A stretch of DNA of 5,968 bases, taken from Actinomycetota bacterium. Lineage in GTDB: Bacteria > Actinomycetota > Actinomycetes > Nanopelagicales > Nanopelagicaceae. This document shows, piece after piece, positions 4,616 through 5,968 of the stretch. The number at the start of each line of letters is the position of its first letter. Position 1 is the stretch's first letter. The DNA lies in the NCBI GenBank assembly GCA_947480465.1, contig CANKCT010000057.1, positions 1 to 5,968 of the forward strand, given 5' to 3'. The notes below the pieces were generated by a model. That model ran no database searches. It was not told where the DNA came from and saw nothing but the letters and a program-made list of their open reading frames with translations. The position numbers and the translations under genes were made by a program.

Positions 4616-5817
4616 GTTAAATCTTTTACTAAATCTGTTGAATGCTCTAATCCGACAGAAAGTCTCAAGACTGATGGCGTGATACCCATTTCAGCCTGAA
4701 CTTCTGGCCCCAATCGACGATGTGTCGTAGTTGCAGGGTGAGTTATTAATGATTTGCTATCGCCTAAGTTGTTTGAAATATCAATCACGCGGAGCTTATT
4801 CATAAAGGTAAAAACCTGTTCTTGATTTCCAGCAAACTCAATTCCAATAGTGGTTCCACCACCTGACATTTGCTTCATTGCTAGTGCGTAATCTGGGTGA
4901 GATTTAAGTCCAGGAAAGCGCACAGACTTTATTTCAGGACGAGCTTCTAAAAATTCGGCGATAATTTGTGCATTTGAAACCATGCGTTCAACGCGGAGCT
5001 CCATCGTCTCAAGAGATTTAACAAGCACCCAAGCATTGAAAGGGCTTAGCGCCGGTCCAGTGTGGCGCGTAAATGGCATCACCTTTTCTTGTATGTAGGA
5101 TGCGGATCCAAGAATCGCTCCAGCTAAAACTCGACCTTGTCCATCAATATGTTTTGTTGCCGAATACATCACAACATCTGCGCCAAGCTGTAGTGGTTTT
5201 TGTAATACAGGTGAAGCCATGACATTATCGACGATTACTGTTGCACCAACTTTGTGCGCAAGTTCGCTCACCATCGCGATATCAACGATTTCCATTAATG
5301 GGTTACTTGGTGTTTCGATGAACACCACTTTTGTTGGTTTGCTTAATGCAGTAGTCCAAGCAGAAGGATCATTGCCTTTAACAAGCTCGAAAGTCACCCC
5401 CCACTTCGGTAGCAGCTCCGTAATTACTACGTGACAAGAGGAAAACATTGCGGCAGATGCAACAACATGGTCACCTTGTTCAACCAGGCAAGCAATGGAA
5501 GCAAACATGGCAGACATCCCTGATCCCGTTGCGACACAGAATTCTGCACCTTCAATAGCAGCGAGTCGTTGCTCAAACATGGCAACCGTAGGATTATGGA
5601 AACGGCTATATAAAAAGTGCTCAGTCTCTTCGGCAAATGAATCTAATGCCTCTTCAGCAGATGCGTAAGTGAAGCCGCTATTTAAATAAAGCGCTTCAGA
5701 AGTCTCGCCAAAACCTGAACGTGCAAGACCACTGCGAATGGCATGAGTTTGCAGATGCAAATCCCACTGAGGTTCTTCGCGCTGATTGCGCGGGCGATAT
5801 CCCCAAGGTGTATTCAT
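4600..5817 (-). CDS. metZ: O-succinylhomoserine sulfhydrylase (PLP-dependent homocysteine synthesis)
   Basis: MetZ replaces the succinyl group of O-succinylhomoserine with sulfide to make homocysteine, the direct-sulfhydrylation branch of methionine synthesis in the cytoplasm. The 405 residues span the whole Cys/Met-metabolism PLP-enzyme fold, close to the usual ~400. Visible landmarks are the N-terminal HAIRSGLARSGFGETSEALY (25-44), typical of MetZ rather than cystathionine gamma-synthase, YSRFHNPT (70-77), GSGMSA (98-103, phosphate binding), D197 in VIVDNV (cofactor pyridine N) and K222 in SATKHIDGQGR (Schiff-base lysine). The C-terminal SLITHPATTTH and LRLSVGLE blocks are also intact. A close relative using O-acetylhomoserine cannot be fully excluded from sequence alone. 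The ATG at 5817 is 26 bp from the divergent ABC gene. A weak CACAAT -10 (5824-5829) sits 6 nt upstream, so it too may be leaderless. I saw no SAM riboswitch. Confidence 0.95.
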   Translation of the reverse strand: MNTPWGYRPRNQREEPQWDLHLQTHAIRSGLARSGFGETSEALYLNSGFTYASAEEALDSFAEETEHFLYSRFHNPTVAMFEQRLAAIEGAEFCVATGSGMSAMFASIACLVEQGDHVVASAAMFSSCHVVITELLPKWGVTFELVKGNDPSAWTTALSKPTKVVFIETPSNPLMEIVDIAMVSELAHKVGATVIVDNVMASPVLQKPLQLGADVVMYSATKHIDGQGRVLAGAILGSASYIQEKVMPFTRHTGPALSPFNAWVLVKSLETMELRVERMVSNAQIIAEFLEARPEIKSVRFPGLKSHPDYALAMKQMSGGGTTIGIEFAGNQEQVFTFMNKLRVIDISNNLGDSKSLITHPATTTHRRLGPEVQAEMGITPSVLRLSVGLEHSTDLVKDLTQALS

Positions 5818-5823
5818 AGATTA

Positions 5824-5829
5824 ATTGTG
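5824..5829 (-). promoter_or_regulatory. Weak -10-like box (CACAAT) at leaderless spacing before metZ
   Basis: CACAAT on the minus strand matches TATAAT at four of six positions and ends 6 nt before the metZ ATG, the spacing seen at the better promoters here. The missing first T and the lack of a -35 make this tentative. Confidence 0.3.
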
Positions 5830-5843
5830 GCAGAGTGAGCAGT

Positions 5844-5968
5844 ATGTCTAATACCGCCATTTCAGTTACGGATTTGAGCAAAAAATACGGAGAAAGAATG
5901 GCCGTATCCCACGCAACTTTTGAAGTCCCTCTAGGAACAATCTGTGGATTCGTTGGTCCGAATGGATC
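5844..5968 (+). CDS. ABC transporter ATP-binding protein, N-terminal fragment (cut at window edge)
   Basis: Forty-one complete codons plus TC (Ser whatever the next base) read as the start of an ABC ATPase. The first strand ISVTDLSKKYG carries the aromatic A-loop residue Y15, which stacks on the adenine of ATP. GFVGPNGS (35-42) is the start of Walker A, with the GKT expected just past the edge. The VPLGTICGFVGPNGS spacing is typical of ABC-2 or drug/antibiotic-exporter ATPases, but the substrate cannot be told without the rest and the permease. The start is uncertain: an in-frame GTG at 5835 would add three residues (VSS). I prefer the ATG only because it is the commoner codon, as neither has a Shine-Dalgarno site. 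It is divergent from metZ with almost no spacer, so the two promoters must interleave. Confidence 0.87.
   Translation, partial: MSNTAISVTDLSKKYGERMAVSHATFEVPLGTICGFVGPNG

Noticed and set aside
1..5968. A defence system, mobile element, CRISPR array or other novel multi-gene system.
   Set aside because: All genes except the small membrane protein and the acidic protein fall in known families, mostly housekeeping; I found no transposase, terminal inverted repeats, regularly spaced repeats or tRNA.

Overview
The window looks like ordinary chromosome of a small-genome, low-GC actinobacterium (around 40% GC by eye). The MetZ, CtaB, S13 carboxypeptidase and SpoU-type methyltransferase sequences all read as actinobacterial, but the DNA is AT-rich, genes are packed with gaps of 0-90 bp, and most start codons have no Shine-Dalgarno site. 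That combination suggests a streamlined freshwater lineage such as acI / Nanopelagicales. The taxonomic call is inference and was not tested by any search.

Layout, left to right. (1) 1-516 (-): the N-terminal 172 residues of a SpoU/TrmH-family RNA 2'-O-methyltransferase, running off the left edge. (2) 539-889 (+): a 116-aa four-helix membrane protein, divergent from the methyltransferase across only 22 bp. (3) 897-2072 (+): a secreted D-Ala-D-Ala carboxypeptidase/endopeptidase (S13, PBP4/DacB type), 7 bp downstream and presumably in the same operon. (4) 2073-3152 (-): an exported seven-bladed YVTN/YncE-like beta-propeller, meeting dacB tail to tail with no base between. (5) 3176-3655 (-): a membrane-anchored Ser-rich protein ending in a run of 13 Asp/Glu residues, upstream of the propeller and on the same strand. 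(6) 3746-4615 (+): protoheme IX farnesyltransferase CtaB (heme O synthesis). (7) 4600-5817 (-): O-succinylhomoserine sulfhydrylase MetZ (PLP-dependent homocysteine synthesis), overlapping the 3' end of ctaB by 16 bp. (8) 5844-5968 (+): the start of an ABC transporter ATPase, cut in its Walker A motif at the right edge.

The genes are mostly unrelated housekeeping functions: RNA modification, cell wall, heme and methionine. The only pairs that may act together are the membrane protein with dacB, and the acidic anchored protein with the propeller, which could be an extracytoplasmic pair. I see no mobile element, CRISPR array, tRNA, rRNA or defence system, and no gene-free stretch longer than 90 bp.

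The most distinctive signal is regulatory. Four genes have a TAnnnT -10 hexamer ending exactly 6 nt before the start codon, as expected for leaderless mRNAs. At 523-532 two such boxes on opposite strands overlap by two bases and drive divergent genes. Also notable are a perfect 10-bp GC-rich inverted repeat inside the propeller's signal-peptide codons and a 10-bp palindrome that contains the stop codons of two converging genes.
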